DNA of 64,000 bases from JACVRW01 sp963837445 (GCA_963837445.1 CAWINK010000003.1:248001-312000), one strand, 5' to 3'. Positions 8,272 through 16,865 are shown, numbered from the stretch's first letter. A program made the numbers and translations. The notes: generated by a model from the letters alone, not told the origin.

Positions 8272-10137
8272 GTGGCCATCTCCGCCGCCGTTCTGATCGC
8301 GGTCTCAGGCGCCGAGGACGTCCGCGCGGACCATCCCCAAGCGAGAGCCGCGCAGTCCACCGCGCCCTTTGGCCCCGAACCGCCGCTGCTCCCGACCCCG
8401 CGAGCGAACTGTGGCCCCGGCTCGCGGCCCGAGACCGGCATCCAGGGACGGGTCAGCCCGGAGGACCACGCCGGCGGGCGGGCCGCACAGGGATTCACCT
8501 GCAACACGGAGCTGGTGGGCTCCTTCGTCACGCAGAACGCCAACGGCACGGTGGGTGGGTTCAAGGTCGAGCGCTACGTGGACGCCGCGGGCCACGATTG
8601 CGCGTACTACGACACCACGCTCATGTTCCCGACGAACGCGCTCGACGCAGAGGGCGGCGTGAGCGTGATGGACATGTCGGACCCGACCAAGCCAACCCGC
8701 ACGGCTCGGCTGCTCACCCCGGCGATGGACACGCCGCACGAGTCGCTGGTCCTCAGCCGGGAGCGCGGCGTGCTGGCGGCGGTGGCCGGGAACCTGACCA
8801 CGAACGTGGGCCAGATCGACATCTATGACATCTCAAAGGACTGTCGCCAGCCCGAGCTGCGCTCCTCGACGCCGATGGGGTTCCTCGGGCACGAGAGCGG
8901 GCTGTCTCCCGACGGGAACACGTTCTACTCGGCGTCGCCTTCAAGCCGGACGATCGTGGCCGTGGACATCTCCAATCCCACGCTGCCGGTGCCGATCTGG
9001 TTCGGCAACTACGACTCACACGGGCTGTCGATCAGCCCTGACGGGAACCGCGCGTACATCGCCGGCACGAGCTCCGGGCTGATCATCCTCGACACCACCG
9101 AGATCCAGGCGCGGGTGCCGAACCCGACCGTGCCCGTGGTCGCCAACCTCCAGTGGAACTCGATGAGCATCCCGCAGAACGCGATCCCGATCACCATCAA
9201 GGGACATCCCTACCTGGTCGAGATCGATGAGTTCGGCGCCCAGTCGGAGGTCGGCGCCGGCCGGATCATCGACATCGCGGACGAGCGCAACCCGAGGGTG
9301 GTCTCGAACCTGCGGCTCGAGGTCCACCAGCCGGAGAACTTCCCGGCGCAGGCAAACGACAACGGCGCCCAGAACCCCGTTCAGGGCTACGCCGGCCACT
9401 ACTGCAACGTGCCCACGCGGGTCGATCCCGAGATCGTCGCGTGCAGCATGATTCTGTCCGGCCTGCGGGTGTTCGACATCCGCGACCCGGAGGAGCCGCG
9501 CGAGGTCGCGTACTTCAACGCCCCGGTCACCCCGCGCACCATCCCGGGGATCGGCATCGTTCCGGATCCAAGCAACTGGGCGATGTCGAGCCCGTCGTTC
9601 GTGCCGGAGCGTGGCGAGATCTGGTACTCCGACGGCCTGAGCGGGTTCTACGTAGTGCGGCTCACGAACGGCGTTCAGGCCCTGGCCCAGCCCGGCGGCC
9701 GCCGCTGCCTTGCGCGCCGCTCGCCGATCGGACCGCGGAACATCGGCCGCATCCGCATCGGCTATACACGCGCGCGGCTCGGGCGCGTGCCGGTGCAGCC
9801 CGTGAGGAAGACCCGCCGGTCATCTCGCTACTGCGTCAGGGGCAGCTCGGGCCGCGTGACGGCGGTCTTCTCCCGGCGCGGTCGCGTGGCGTTGGTGACC
9901 ACCACCGCGCGAGCTCACGGAAACCGCGGCGTTCGCCCCGGCACGCCAGGGCGGACCCTGCGTCGCTCCTATTCACGGCGTGCGGCCGTGCGCCCGGGGC
10001 TCTACCGCGCCAACCGGCGCAGCCCACGCCTGATCGGCGTCCGAAACGGCCGCGTGCGGTTCGTGGCCGTCGCCGGCCGGAGCCTCCTTCGCAACGGGCG
10101 GGCACTCCGGCGTCACCTGCGGCTCGCCGGCCTGTAG
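8272..10137 (+). CDS. Secreted LVIVD-type beta-propeller protein
   Basis: About 621 aa from GTG 8272. That start gives an n-region without positive charge; a CTG at 8242 in the same frame would add LRGRRTTKAA and make a better signal peptide, so the start is uncertain. LVIVD-like repeats are clear: GGVSVMDMSDPTKPTRTARL, GQIDIYDISKDCRQPE, RTIVAVDISNPTLPVPIW, SGLIILDTTE, SGLRVFDIRDPEEPREVAYF. They make a propeller of about seven blades over residues 90-470. The last 150 residues are extremely Arg-rich (RSPIGPRNIGRIRIGYTRARLGRV..) and resemble the basic tails of other exported proteins here. No catalytic residues are assignable; likely a surface or extracellular binding protein. Confidence 0.75.
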   Translation: MAISAAVLIAVSGAEDVRADHPQARAAQSTAPFGPEPPLLPTPRANCGPGSRPETGIQGRVSPEDHAGGRAAQGFTCNTELVGSFVTQNANGTVGGFKVERYVDAAGHDCAYYDTTLMFPTNALDAEGGVSVMDMSDPTKPTRTARLLTPAMDTPHESLVLSRERGVLAAVAGNLTTNVGQIDIYDISKDCRQPELRSSTPMGFLGHESGLSPDGNTFYSASPSSRTIVAVDISNPTLPVPIWFGNYDSHGLSISPDGNRAYIAGTSSGLIILDTTEIQARVPNPTVPVVANLQWNSMSIPQNAIPITIKGHPYLVEIDEFGAQSEVGAGRIIDIADERNPRVVSNLRLEVHQPENFPAQANDNGAQNPVQGYAGHYCNVPTRVDPEIVACSMILSGLRVFDIRDPEEPREVAYFNAPVTPRTIPGIGIVPDPSNWAMSSPSFVPERGEIWYSDGLSGFYVVRLTNGVQALAQPGGRRCLARRSPIGPRNIGRIRIGYTRARLGRVPVQPVRKTRRSSRYCVRGSSGRVTAVFSRRGRVALVTTTARAHGNRGVRPGTPGRTLRRSYSRRAAVRPGLYRANRRSPRLIGVRNGRVRFVAVAGRSLLRNGRALRRHLRLAGL

Positions 10138-10155
10138 CCGATTGCGTCGGCTTCG

Positions 10156-10896
10156 CTAGCGGGTGATGTTCAGCGGGACGCCGTTGCCGATGCGTTCCGC
10201 GAGCCAGGTGATGGCAGCGGTGCTGACCCGGATGCAGCCGTGGGAGGCCGCGGTGCCGAGCGCGCCGGAGAGGCCGCTTGTGCCATGGAGGCCGATCTGG
10301 CCCGGACCTCCGCCGAATTCCTGGTAGACGTTCGAGCGCGCGCTCGTGGCAAGCGCGTAGGGGCCGCCGTGGCTCAGGTCGATCGCCATCGGCTCCTCGA
10401 CGAAGAAGTGACCGGACGGGGTCGGCGTCCAGGGGTTGCCCACCACCGCGCTGAAGCGGCGCTTCACGCGGCCGTGGCGGTAGACGATCACGCGGCGCTT
10501 CGAGACGTTCACCCGAATGTGCCACTCCGTGAATGCCCGCCTCGTCTGCCAGGTGCGGATCCAGCCGGTGTGTCCGTTGGGGCGCCCCGGAAGCCGGACG
10601 AGAACCCAGGGCTTGTCGACCGCCTGCCGCAGCACGGGAAGAACGGTCCGCACGCGGGTGAGCGGCCGCAGCGAGTCGACGGCGCCGATCCGGCGAGCCT
10701 GCAGGTTCGGCGCGGTCCGTGCGACGTGGTCGTGCAGGAGCACCACAAGCGGCTGGCTCTCCGGTACCTGCGGGGCAGCGGCGTGTGCCGGGGCCGCGGA
10801 GCCGTATCCGAGGCCGGCGGTCAAGAGCGCCGCAAACACCGAGACCCCCCGGCGAAAGCCGGGAGATCTCGGGATGTTGCGGGTGGGTTGAGTCAC
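10156..10896 (-). CDS. L,D-transpeptidase (YkuD family)
   Basis: About 246 aa from GTG 10896. A signal peptide or anchor occupies residues 15-40 (GVSVFAALLTAGLGYGSAAPAHA). An SH3-like segment lies at about 45-125 (PLVVLLHDHVARTAP..GHTGWIRTWQTR). The YkuD catalytic domain begins near WHIRVNVSKRRVIVYRHG and ends with HGT..ASHGCIRVS, catalytic Cys about 221 and His about 219, both present. Such enzymes form 3-3 peptidoglycan cross-links or attach proteins to peptidoglycan. The GTG start overlaps the stop of the DUF3494 gene (GTGA), so the two are translationally coupled and share the riboswitch leader. Cross-linking or anchoring of the upstream adhesin-like protein is an attractive inference. 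Confidence 0.9.
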   Translation of the reverse strand: MTQPTRNIPRSPGFRRGVSVFAALLTAGLGYGSAAPAHAAAPQVPESQPLVVLLHDHVARTAPNLQARRIGAVDSLRPLTRVRTVLPVLRQAVDKPWVLVRLPGRPNGHTGWIRTWQTRRAFTEWHIRVNVSKRRVIVYRHGRVKRRFSAVVGNPWTPTPSGHFFVEEPMAIDLSHGGPYALATSARSNVYQEFGGGPGQIGLHGTSGLSGALGTAASHGCIRVSTAAITWLAERIGNGVPLNITR

Positions 10897-12035
10897 CCAG
10901 TCAACCGAGCCGGGCCGCGGCGCGGCTCGCGAACCTGGGCTGCGCAGGCGCGGTAGCGGAACCTGAGCGTCCTGGCGCGGGTGAGGTCCTTGAACGTCAC
11001 ACGCGCTTTGATGACGTGCCTGCCGGCTGCGGCGGCCTTGACGAGCACGCTGAACGGCGAGTTCCTGAGGGTGGCTAGGCGCCTGCCCTGCATGCGGAAC
11101 GTGACCCGCATGATCAGCCTGCCCCGGACCGTGGCCCTGAAGCCGTCGGTGCAGGTGCCGCCATTGGGCCCACCACGCGGGTTCGTCCCACGCCGCATGA
11201 CCGCTGTGCCGTCCCGAGTGGTGCGACCGGTGCCGTCACCGGAACCACCGTCTCCACCGCCTCCGGTGCCACCGTCTCCGTCGCCACCCGGTCCACCGCC
11301 GCCGGATCCTGTGGCGCAGCCTGAGGCGTCGAGCACGTTGTTGATCAGGCTGATCTGGCCGTTGCGGGCAAGCATTCGCCCGATCACGGTCGCGCCGTTA
11401 TTCAGCGTGATGTCCGTGAGCGCCATCAGGTTGCCCTGGAACGCCGTGGTGGTGTCGATCGTGGCTGAGCTTCCGACCTGCCACCACACGTTGCACGGGG
11501 AGGCCCCGTTGATGAGCACGACGGAGCTGGCCCCCGCGGTGGTCAGAGTCGAGCCGATCTGGAACACGAACTGCGCGTTCGGGTCGCCCTCTGCGTCGAG
11601 TGTTAGCGCGCCCGTGAGCTGGGCGGACGACGCATACCGGTACGCACCGGCATTCAGCGTCCTGTTGCCCAGGTTCGTGCCCGTCAGGACATTGCCTGGC
11701 GAAACTGGCTGCCCGGCCGCGACGTTGTAGGCCGTGGTGAGGTCGGACTTAGCGTTCTGCGCGACGCCGTCATTGTTATGGGTGGCGCCGTTGACCACGG
11801 CGGGAAGCCCGAAGCCGACGAGTGACGTCCCGGGAGCCACCCCGAGGTCGCCGTTGAGCACCGAGGGACCGGTGTTCGTGACGGTGGAGCCGGCCAGCAC
11901 CACGAATGGAATGGCGGTGCCAAGGTCGATCTGGGACTGGGCCTGCGCGGCGGCCGGGATGGCGGCGAACGCAAGACTGACAGCGAGGGCGATGCCGGCA
12001 CGCCCGACGCGACTGCGGTAGGTGGGTTTGGACAT
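10893..12035 (-). CDS. Ice-binding-like DUF3494 secreted protein
   Basis: About 380 aa from ATG 12035, chosen because GGGAGG lies 6-8 bases upstream. Signal peptide residues 8-31 (RAGIALAVSLAFAAIPAAAQA). Residues 35-245 are a clear DUF3494 right-handed beta-solenoid: LGTAIPFVVLAGSTVTNTGPSVLNGDLGVAPGT at the start, NAQFVFQIGSTLTTAG, CNVWWQVGSSATI, GNLMALTDITLNNGATVIGRMLA. This fold is found in ice-binding and adhesin-like proteins. A Gly/Asp-rich linker (about 250-285) leads to a basic C-terminal beta module with two Cys. The gene is preceded by a predicted c-di-GMP-I riboswitch and followed with 4-base overlap by an L,D-transpeptidase, which suggests a cell-wall-attached surface protein rather than an antifreeze. 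Confidence 0.88.
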   Translation of the reverse strand: MSKPTYRSRVGRAGIALAVSLAFAAIPAAAQAQSQIDLGTAIPFVVLAGSTVTNTGPSVLNGDLGVAPGTSLVGFGLPAVVNGATHNNDGVAQNAKSDLTTAYNVAAGQPVSPGNVLTGTNLGNRTLNAGAYRYASSAQLTGALTLDAEGDPNAQFVFQIGSTLTTAGASSVVLINGASPCNVWWQVGSSATIDTTTAFQGNLMALTDITLNNGATVIGRMLARNGQISLINNVLDASGCATGSGGGGPGGDGDGGTGGGGDGGSGDGTGRTTRDGTAVMRRGTNPRGGPNGGTCTDGFRATVRGRLIMRVTFRMQGRRLATLRNSPFSVLVKAAAAGRHVIKARVTFKDLTRARTLRFRYRACAAQVREPRRGPARLTG

Positions 12036-12124
12036 AACGTCCTCCCTAATGGGCGAGCAAACCGCGTACAACGGTCCTTTGGCTGCCGAAGACGGCGGGG
12101 GTTAGGCAGTCGACGTGGGGGACA

Positions 12125-12200
12125 GCTCTCGGTAGCTCGGCTAACTCCGGTGGAGTCCCGTGGCTCTGCGGACCCGCCTCGCGACGGGGGTGCCTGAGTC
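12125..12200 (-). promoter_or_regulatory. Candidate cyclic-di-GMP class I (GEMM) riboswitch
   Basis: Read on the minus strand from 12200: CTCAGGCA, a P2 hairpin CCCGTC-GCGA-GGCGGG with a GNRA tetraloop, then the element CGCAGAGCCACGGG, a P3 hairpin ACTCC-ACC-GGAGT, then AGCCGAGCTACCGAGAG. The order (GNRA-capped hairpin, CGCAAAGCC-like joining strand, second hairpin, GCCGGGCUACCG-like strand closing the aptamer) matches the c-di-GMP-I class; one conserved A is G here (CGCAGAGCC). It sits 90 bases upstream of the DUF3494 start, in the right orientation. Bases 12036-12124 hold a possible expression platform (CTGCC..GGCAG and GCCG-TCTT-CGGC pairings) and the ribosome site. Recognised by eye from consensus, not by covariance model. 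Confidence 0.62.
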
Positions 12201-12276
12201 GAGATGATCTGCTCTGGTGTACCGATTCATTCGGCAGAAGCCCGAAAAAGCATGAATGACGGGCGCGGTCAGCTAC

Positions 12277-13671
12277 CTACGGCACGACACGAAAGCGACG
12301 TATTGCGCGCTGTGAGCGGTTCCGCGCGCTGTCCTGGGCGCGCAGCACCACCCGGTGGCGGCCCGCCCGCAGGCCCCGGGTCCTGAACACCATCGAGCCG
12401 CGCCCGGCCTTGCGCCTGCGCGTGAAGCTCCTCGCGACGCTCCAGCGGCGCCCGGCGCGCCGCTCGACCCGCAGGCTCAGCGTGGAGCGCTCGCTCACGC
12501 GGATGCGCACCCGCACGCGCCCGCGCGCGCCCGCGTGGACCTGCCTCCGCGACAGCGACACACGCGAGAGCCGCGGCGGCTCTGAGTCGAGGCCCGGGAT
12601 CAGCTCGGGTAGGCCGGCCTCGCCCGTCTCCACGTCGAGCAACGCCTGGTGGTCGCGGTTGCCGGTGAAGCTCTGGTTCGCGACCATCAGGCGGGTGCCG
12701 AGAAAGCGCGCGCTCGAGGGGGTGTCGAAGGGCACGGGCGAGCCGTTGTCCCCGTCTCCGGCGGCGCTCGGGAAGCGTTCGAGCTCGTTGCCCTCGGGCG
12801 AGACCACGGCGATCTGGTTGGCCGCCCCGGCAAGCGGCACGTAGAGCCTGCCCGACCTCGCGATCGCGAAGCCGTCCGGCAGGTCGCCGGGCCCGCTCTC
12901 CCACAGCAGTCGCAGCCCGCCGGGCGAGCCGTCCGGCTGGATCTCGGCGGCGTAGATCTTGCCGGTGGTCGGGTTGAGCTCGCCCAGCCCAGCCGAGCTG
13001 CCTTGGCCGATCAGGAGCGTGCGTCTGTCGGCGGCGAGCGCCAATCCTGTGGTGCCGAACTCCCCGCCGTCGAGGCGGCGGTCGGCCAGCCAGACGCGCG
13101 CCTCGCCGCCTCCGGGCGGCACGCGCCAGACCACGCCCTGGAGGTAGTCGCTCACGTAGAGGCTGCCGTCCGGCCCCCAGACGGCGTAGTTGGCCATCGG
13201 GTCGCGATCCTCGAGCGTCGGCGAGCAGTCGGCGGGCGGCTGGAGCGGCGGGCAGGGAGCCAGGTTGGCGAAGCTGGCGTACTGGACGAAGGCGCCGCTC
13301 CGCCTGTCGAGCAGCAGCGCCCGCGCGGGCGTGCGGTCGAGCAGCACGAGCCGCCCCCGGGAGTCGCTGGTGGCCACCTGCACGCCGTGGTCCTTCGACA
13401 GATCCTGGCCCGGGACCGTCCACGAGCGCATCAGCGTGCCGCCCGGGTCGTACTCGAGCACGCGCGAGCGGAGGCTGTCGCCGCCCGGGTTCACGAACGT
13501 GCCCACGTATACGCGCCCCTTGGGGTGCACGTAGGCCATCGCGGGGAAGCCCGGGGGCGGGATCCTCGCGACCAGGCGAGTGTCGAAGCGCGCCCGCTGC
13601 GCGCTTGCGGCAGGCGCCGCCGCGAGCACCGAGGCGAGCAGTGCGAGCGCTATGAGCGCACCGCGCCTCAC
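12277..13671 (-). CDS. Secreted SMP-30/NHL-like beta-propeller
   Basis: About 464 aa from GTG 13671, which overlaps the amine oxidase stop by 4 bases (GTGA), so translation is coupled. Signal peptide: RRGALIALALLASVLAAAPAASA. Propeller repeats of the SMP-30/NHL type run from about 30 to 350 (GFPAMAYVHPKGRVYVGTFV, GVQVATSDSRGRLVLLDR, NYAVWGPDGSLYVSDYLQGVVWRV, GLALAADRRTLLIGQG, GFAIARSGRLYVPLAGAANQIAVV). The last 100 residues are a basic Ig-like module (PPRLSRVSLSRRQVHAGARGRVRVRIRVSE..). It could sense or modify a product of the amine oxidase, but no catalytic assignment is possible. Bases 12201-12276 downstream hold no gene. Confidence 0.78.
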   Translation of the reverse strand: MRRGALIALALLASVLAAAPAASAQRARFDTRLVARIPPPGFPAMAYVHPKGRVYVGTFVNPGGDSLRSRVLEYDPGGTLMRSWTVPGQDLSKDHGVQVATSDSRGRLVLLDRTPARALLLDRRSGAFVQYASFANLAPCPPLQPPADCSPTLEDRDPMANYAVWGPDGSLYVSDYLQGVVWRVPPGGGEARVWLADRRLDGGEFGTTGLALAADRRTLLIGQGSSAGLGELNPTTGKIYAAEIQPDGSPGGLRLLWESGPGDLPDGFAIARSGRLYVPLAGAANQIAVVSPEGNELERFPSAAGDGDNGSPVPFDTPSSARFLGTRLMVANQSFTGNRDHQALLDVETGEAGLPELIPGLDSEPPRLSRVSLSRRQVHAGARGRVRVRIRVSERSTLSLRVERRAGRRWSVARSFTRRRKAGRGSMVFRTRGLRAGRHRVVLRAQDSARNRSQRAIRRFRVVP

Positions 13672-15167
13672 AGCTGGTCGAGCACCTCTTGCGCGGCCCG
13701 CTTTCCCGAGCGCACGGCGCCGTCCATGTAGCCGTTCCAGTAGTTCGAGGTCTCCGTGCCGGCCCAGTGGATGCGGCCCACGGGCTCGCGGATGGCGGGA
13801 CCGTGGTCCAGCAGCAGGCCGGGCCCGGCGATGCCGACGGGGCCGCCGCGCGACCACTTGGCGCCCGGCCAGTCGGTCTCGAAGTAGGCACGCGGGCGCA
13901 GGGCATCGGAGCCGAAGTAGTCGGCGAGGTTCTTCAGCACCGCGGTCCGCCGGTCCGCCCTCGACTGCCCGCGGAAGCGGCGGCCCTCGTCTCCGCCGAC
14001 GAAGCCGAACAGCACGCCCGGCGAGCCGTCGGGCGGGGAGTCGTCGAAGGTCGCGTTCACCGGGCCGTTCAGCGAGACCGCCGTTCCGTTGAGGCCCGCG
14101 TCGCGCCAGAACGGCCGGTCGTAGACGGCGGTGACCTTGAGCAGGGTGCCCTGCGGCATCGCGCGCGTGAGCTGGCGGCGGCTCGCCGGGAGCCCGGGGC
14201 TGTAGCGGATTCGCCCGGCGAGCACCGGTGGCACGGCCACGATCACGCGCTTGGCGGTGACCACGTAGCGGCTCGACTCCACGCGCACGCCGCCGCGCCT
14301 CACCACGATCCGGCTGACCGGGGTGCGGAGCTTCACGCGCGGTCCGAGGATGCGGGCCAGCCGGTCGACGATCAGCTGCGAGCCGCCCTCGAAGCGGAAC
14401 ATCTGCGCGCCGTCGCGCGTGTTGAAGTTGCGCTCGAAGGTCCCCACGTTGCGCTCGTCGCCGGAGGCGGCGATGTAGAAGAGCGTGAACAGCAGCGACA
14501 GCTCCCGTGGCTCGGCCCCGAAGATCGGCCGCGTGGCCGCGGGCACGAGCTGCCGGAAGCGCGGGCTGGCGCTGTTCTCGTTGATCCACTGCTCGAGTGA
14601 CTGCCGGTCCCAGGCGCCGGCGGAGGCCGCCTCCCAGGGCGCGTCGACCGGGACCTCCTTCGACATCTCGTTGAGGCGGGCCACGACGGTGGCGAGGTCG
14701 GGGATGATCGACGGGTCTGGCGGGGCGGTGCCGGTGGGACCGGTATCGCTGTAGGTCATGCGCGTCCCGTCCGCGAAGTAGACGTTGTCGCCCTGGTTGA
14801 AGGTGGGGAAGGTGTCCACACCAAGATCGGCGGCGAGGCCCAGGATGTGGTTCTGCGTCGGACCGGCGAAGGTGCCGCCCGTCTCCGACTCCTCGCCGTC
14901 GCCCACCGACCTGTTCCGCACGCGCCCCCCGACGCGGTTGCGGGCCTCGAGCACGAACACCGAGCGGTCGTCTTTCACGAGCTCGCGCGCGGCGGTAAGA
15001 CCCGCGAAGCCGGCACCGATCACCACCACGTCCGCCTGTCGCGAGACGCGCTTGCGCCGGCGCCGCCTCGCCGCCTCGGCCTCCGGCACGGCTCCCGCAA
15101 ACGCACCGGCGCCCGCGAGCGCCCCGGCTTCGAGCAGCTCGCGCCGGCTGAGGACCCCGTCGTTCAA
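13668..15167 (-). CDS. Flavin-dependent amine oxidase, Tat-exported
   Basis: About 499 aa from a TTG at 15167. No ATG/GTG fits, and this start gives MNDGVLSRRELLEAGALAGAGAFAGA, a twin-arginine signal (SRRELL). The FAD-binding dinucleotide fold is ADVVVIGAGFAGLTAARELVKDDRSVFVLEARNRVGGRVRN, with the GG motif RVGGR typical of monoamine oxidase-like proteins. The C-terminal FAD-contact motif IHWAGTETSNYWNGYMDGAVRSGKRAAQEV is intact. It probably oxidises an amine outside the membrane, giving aldehyde, NH3 and H2O2; the substrate is unknown. Tat export is consistent with cofactor loading in the cytoplasm. It is coupled to the downstream propeller gene. Confidence 0.88.
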   Translation of the reverse strand: MNDGVLSRRELLEAGALAGAGAFAGAVPEAEAARRRRRKRVSRQADVVVIGAGFAGLTAARELVKDDRSVFVLEARNRVGGRVRNRSVGDGEESETGGTFAGPTQNHILGLAADLGVDTFPTFNQGDNVYFADGTRMTYSDTGPTGTAPPDPSIIPDLATVVARLNEMSKEVPVDAPWEAASAGAWDRQSLEQWINENSASPRFRQLVPAATRPIFGAEPRELSLLFTLFYIAASGDERNVGTFERNFNTRDGAQMFRFEGGSQLIVDRLARILGPRVKLRTPVSRIVVRRGGVRVESSRYVVTAKRVIVAVPPVLAGRIRYSPGLPASRRQLTRAMPQGTLLKVTAVYDRPFWRDAGLNGTAVSLNGPVNATFDDSPPDGSPGVLFGFVGGDEGRRFRGQSRADRRTAVLKNLADYFGSDALRPRAYFETDWPGAKWSRGGPVGIAGPGLLLDHGPAIREPVGRIHWAGTETSNYWNGYMDGAVRSGKRAAQEVLDQL

Positions 15168-15194
15168 AGCGCGGGCGAAGTTACCATCCGGCCG

Positions 15195-15845
15195 GTGACG
15201 CTTGACGCAGTTCGCGAACAGGTGGCGACCACCAGCCGGCGACTCGCCGCCGAGGGGCTGGTGCTCGGCACCGCCGGCAACGTCAGCGCGCGGGAGGGGG
15301 ACGAGGTCGCGATCACGCCCACCGGCGCGGTGCTCGCGGAGCTCGAGCCAGAACAGGTGAGCGTCGTGGACCTGGACGGGCAGCGGGTGGACGGCGAGCT
15401 CGCCCCCACGTCCGAGATCGGCCTGCACCTCGGCGTCTACCGCCGCTACGACGCCGGCGCGGTGGTGCACACGCATGCGCCGATGGCCACCGCGCTGTCG
15501 TGCGTGCTCGACGAGCTGCCCTGCGTGCACTACCAGATGCTCCTGCTCGGAGGGACGGTGCCGGTGGCCCGCTACGAGACCTTCGGCACCCCCGAGCTGG
15601 CGGACTCGGTGCTCGACGCGCTCGAGGGTCGCAGCGCGGCGCTGATGGCCAACCACGGCGCGATCGTCCATGGCAAGGACCTCGACGGCGCGCTCGAGCT
15701 CTCGCTGCTCCTGGAGTGGGCCTGCACGGTCTACTGGCGCGCCGCACAGATCGGCGAGCCGCGGGCGCTCGGTCACGAGCAGCGCGAGGCGGTGGTGGCC
15801 GCTGCGCTCGCGCGCAACTACGGCACCACGCACAGGGTCGAGTAG
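15195..15845 (+). CDS. Class II aldolase/adducin family protein
   Basis: About 216 aa from GTG 15195 (VTLDAVREQVATTSRRLAAEGLVLGTAGNVSAR). The zinc-site His pair is seen in VVHTHAPMATALS and the third His in ALMANHGAIVHG; PTG..SVVDLDG is also typical. The family includes fuculose/rhamnulose-phosphate aldolases and 3-dehydro-4-phosphotetronate decarboxylases. With a PfkB-type sugar kinase 5 bases downstream, a kinase-plus-aldolase route for a sugar or sugar acid is likely; the substrate cannot be read from sequence. It is divergent from the amine oxidase with about 28 bases between starts. Confidence 0.88.
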   Translation: MTLDAVREQVATTSRRLAAEGLVLGTAGNVSAREGDEVAITPTGAVLAELEPEQVSVVDLDGQRVDGELAPTSEIGLHLGVYRRYDAGAVVHTHAPMATALSCVLDELPCVHYQMLLLGGTVPVARYETFGTPELADSVLDALEGRSAALMANHGAIVHGKDLDGALELSLLLEWACTVYWRAAQIGEPRALGHEQREAVVAAALARNYGTTHRVE

Positions 15846-15850
15846 GACCG

Positions 15851-16774
15851 ATGGCGGACGAGATGCGGGCGCTCTGTGTGGGTGTGCACGTGCTCGACGT
15901 GCTCGTCCGGCCCGTGGAGGCGATCCCGGAAGGCCAGGGCGGCGAGCTGGTGGAGGAGATCCGCATCACGGCGGCGGGCTCGGCGGGCGGGACCGCGCTC
16001 GTGCTGGCCAAGCTCGGCGCGCAGGTCAAGAGCTCAGGCGCCATCGGCCGCGACGCGGCCGGCGACATGCTCCTAGCCCTGCTCGAGCGCGACGGTGTGG
16101 ACACGGAGCTGCTCGTGCGGCGCGACGACGTGCAGACCTCCGCCAGCGTCTTGCCGATCCGCCCGAGCGGCGAGCGGCCGGCCTTTCACGTGGTCGGCGC
16201 CAACGGCAGCTTCGGCCCGGGCGACGTGCCGCCCGCCGAGATCGAGGCGGCCACGCACCTGCACCTGGGCGGGCCCGAGTTCATGGGCGGAGAGGCGGCC
16301 GCACCGCTGCTCGCGCGCGCTCGCGAGCACGGCGTGGTCACCTCCGCCGACGTGCTCGCGCCCGGCGAGCCCGGGCTGCTCGAGTGGATTGCGCCGGCGC
16401 TCTCAGAGCTCGATTACGTGCTGCCAAACCGCGAGCAGGTGCTCGCGTTGACCGGGGCTGACGAGCTCGAGGACGGCTGCCGGGCGCTGCTCGAGCGCGG
16501 CGTCGGCTGCGTGGCGGTGACCTGCGGCGCTGAGGGCGTCGTGCTCGTCGACGGCGAGGGCATCCAGACCGTTCCCGCCTTCGAGGTCGAAGCCGTGGAC
16601 ACCACCGGCTGCGGCGACGCCTTCTCGGCCGGGTTCCTGCGCGGGCTCGCCCTCGGTCGCGAGCGCCGCGACGCCGCCGTGCTCGGCTGCGCGGCGGCGG
16701 CGCTCGTGGCGCAGGGTCTCGGCACCGACCACGGCGACTTCGATCTCGCCGCGGTCGAGAAGCTGGCCGCCTAG
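15851..16774 (+). CDS. PfkB-family carbohydrate kinase
   Basis: About 307 aa, ATG start. PfkB/ribokinase fold: N-terminal GGELVEEIRITAAGSAGGTALVLAKLGAQVKSSGAIGRDAAG (signature 1 region) and C-terminal DTTGCGDAFSAGFLRG (signature 2, with the catalytic Asp in GCGDAF). It phosphorylates a sugar or related metabolite with ATP. It starts 5 bases after the class II aldolase stop, so they are probably one operon. The stop lies 1 base before a tandem REP pair. Confidence 0.88.
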   Translation: MADEMRALCVGVHVLDVLVRPVEAIPEGQGGELVEEIRITAAGSAGGTALVLAKLGAQVKSSGAIGRDAAGDMLLALLERDGVDTELLVRRDDVQTSASVLPIRPSGERPAFHVVGANGSFGPGDVPPAEIEAATHLHLGGPEFMGGEAAAPLLARAREHGVVTSADVLAPGEPGLLEWIAPALSELDYVLPNREQVLALTGADELEDGCRALLERGVGCVAVTCGAEGVVLVDGEGIQTVPAFEVEAVDTTGCGDAFSAGFLRGLALGRERRDAAVLGCAAAALVAQGLGTDHGDFDLAAVEKLAA

Positions 16775-16775
16775 C

Positions 16776-16865
16776 CGCTCAACCCTCAAGTAGGGGTCTG
16801 ACCCTTTTCTGAGGGTTTGGCGCTCAACCCTCAAGTAGGGGTCTGACCCTTTTCTGAGGGTTTGG
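16776..16865. repeat. Tandem pair of 45-base REP units
   Basis: Two perfect 45-base copies (16776-16820, 16821-16865) lie between convergent genes. Each contains the core GGGGTCTGACCC, the complement of the core found next to the RAYT at 3744-3896, bracketed by the inverted pair AACCCTCA..TGAGGGTT that can form an outer stem. Read on the minus strand the second unit encodes the last ten residues and stop of the enoyl-CoA hydratase gene. Likely mobilised by the RAYT; may also act as a bidirectional terminator between the two converging genes. Confidence 0.85.

Noticed and set aside
14847..15194. Upstream extension of the class II aldolase frame
   Set aside because: It lies antisense to the amine oxidase N-terminus with no ribosome site; GTG 15195 fits the family start.
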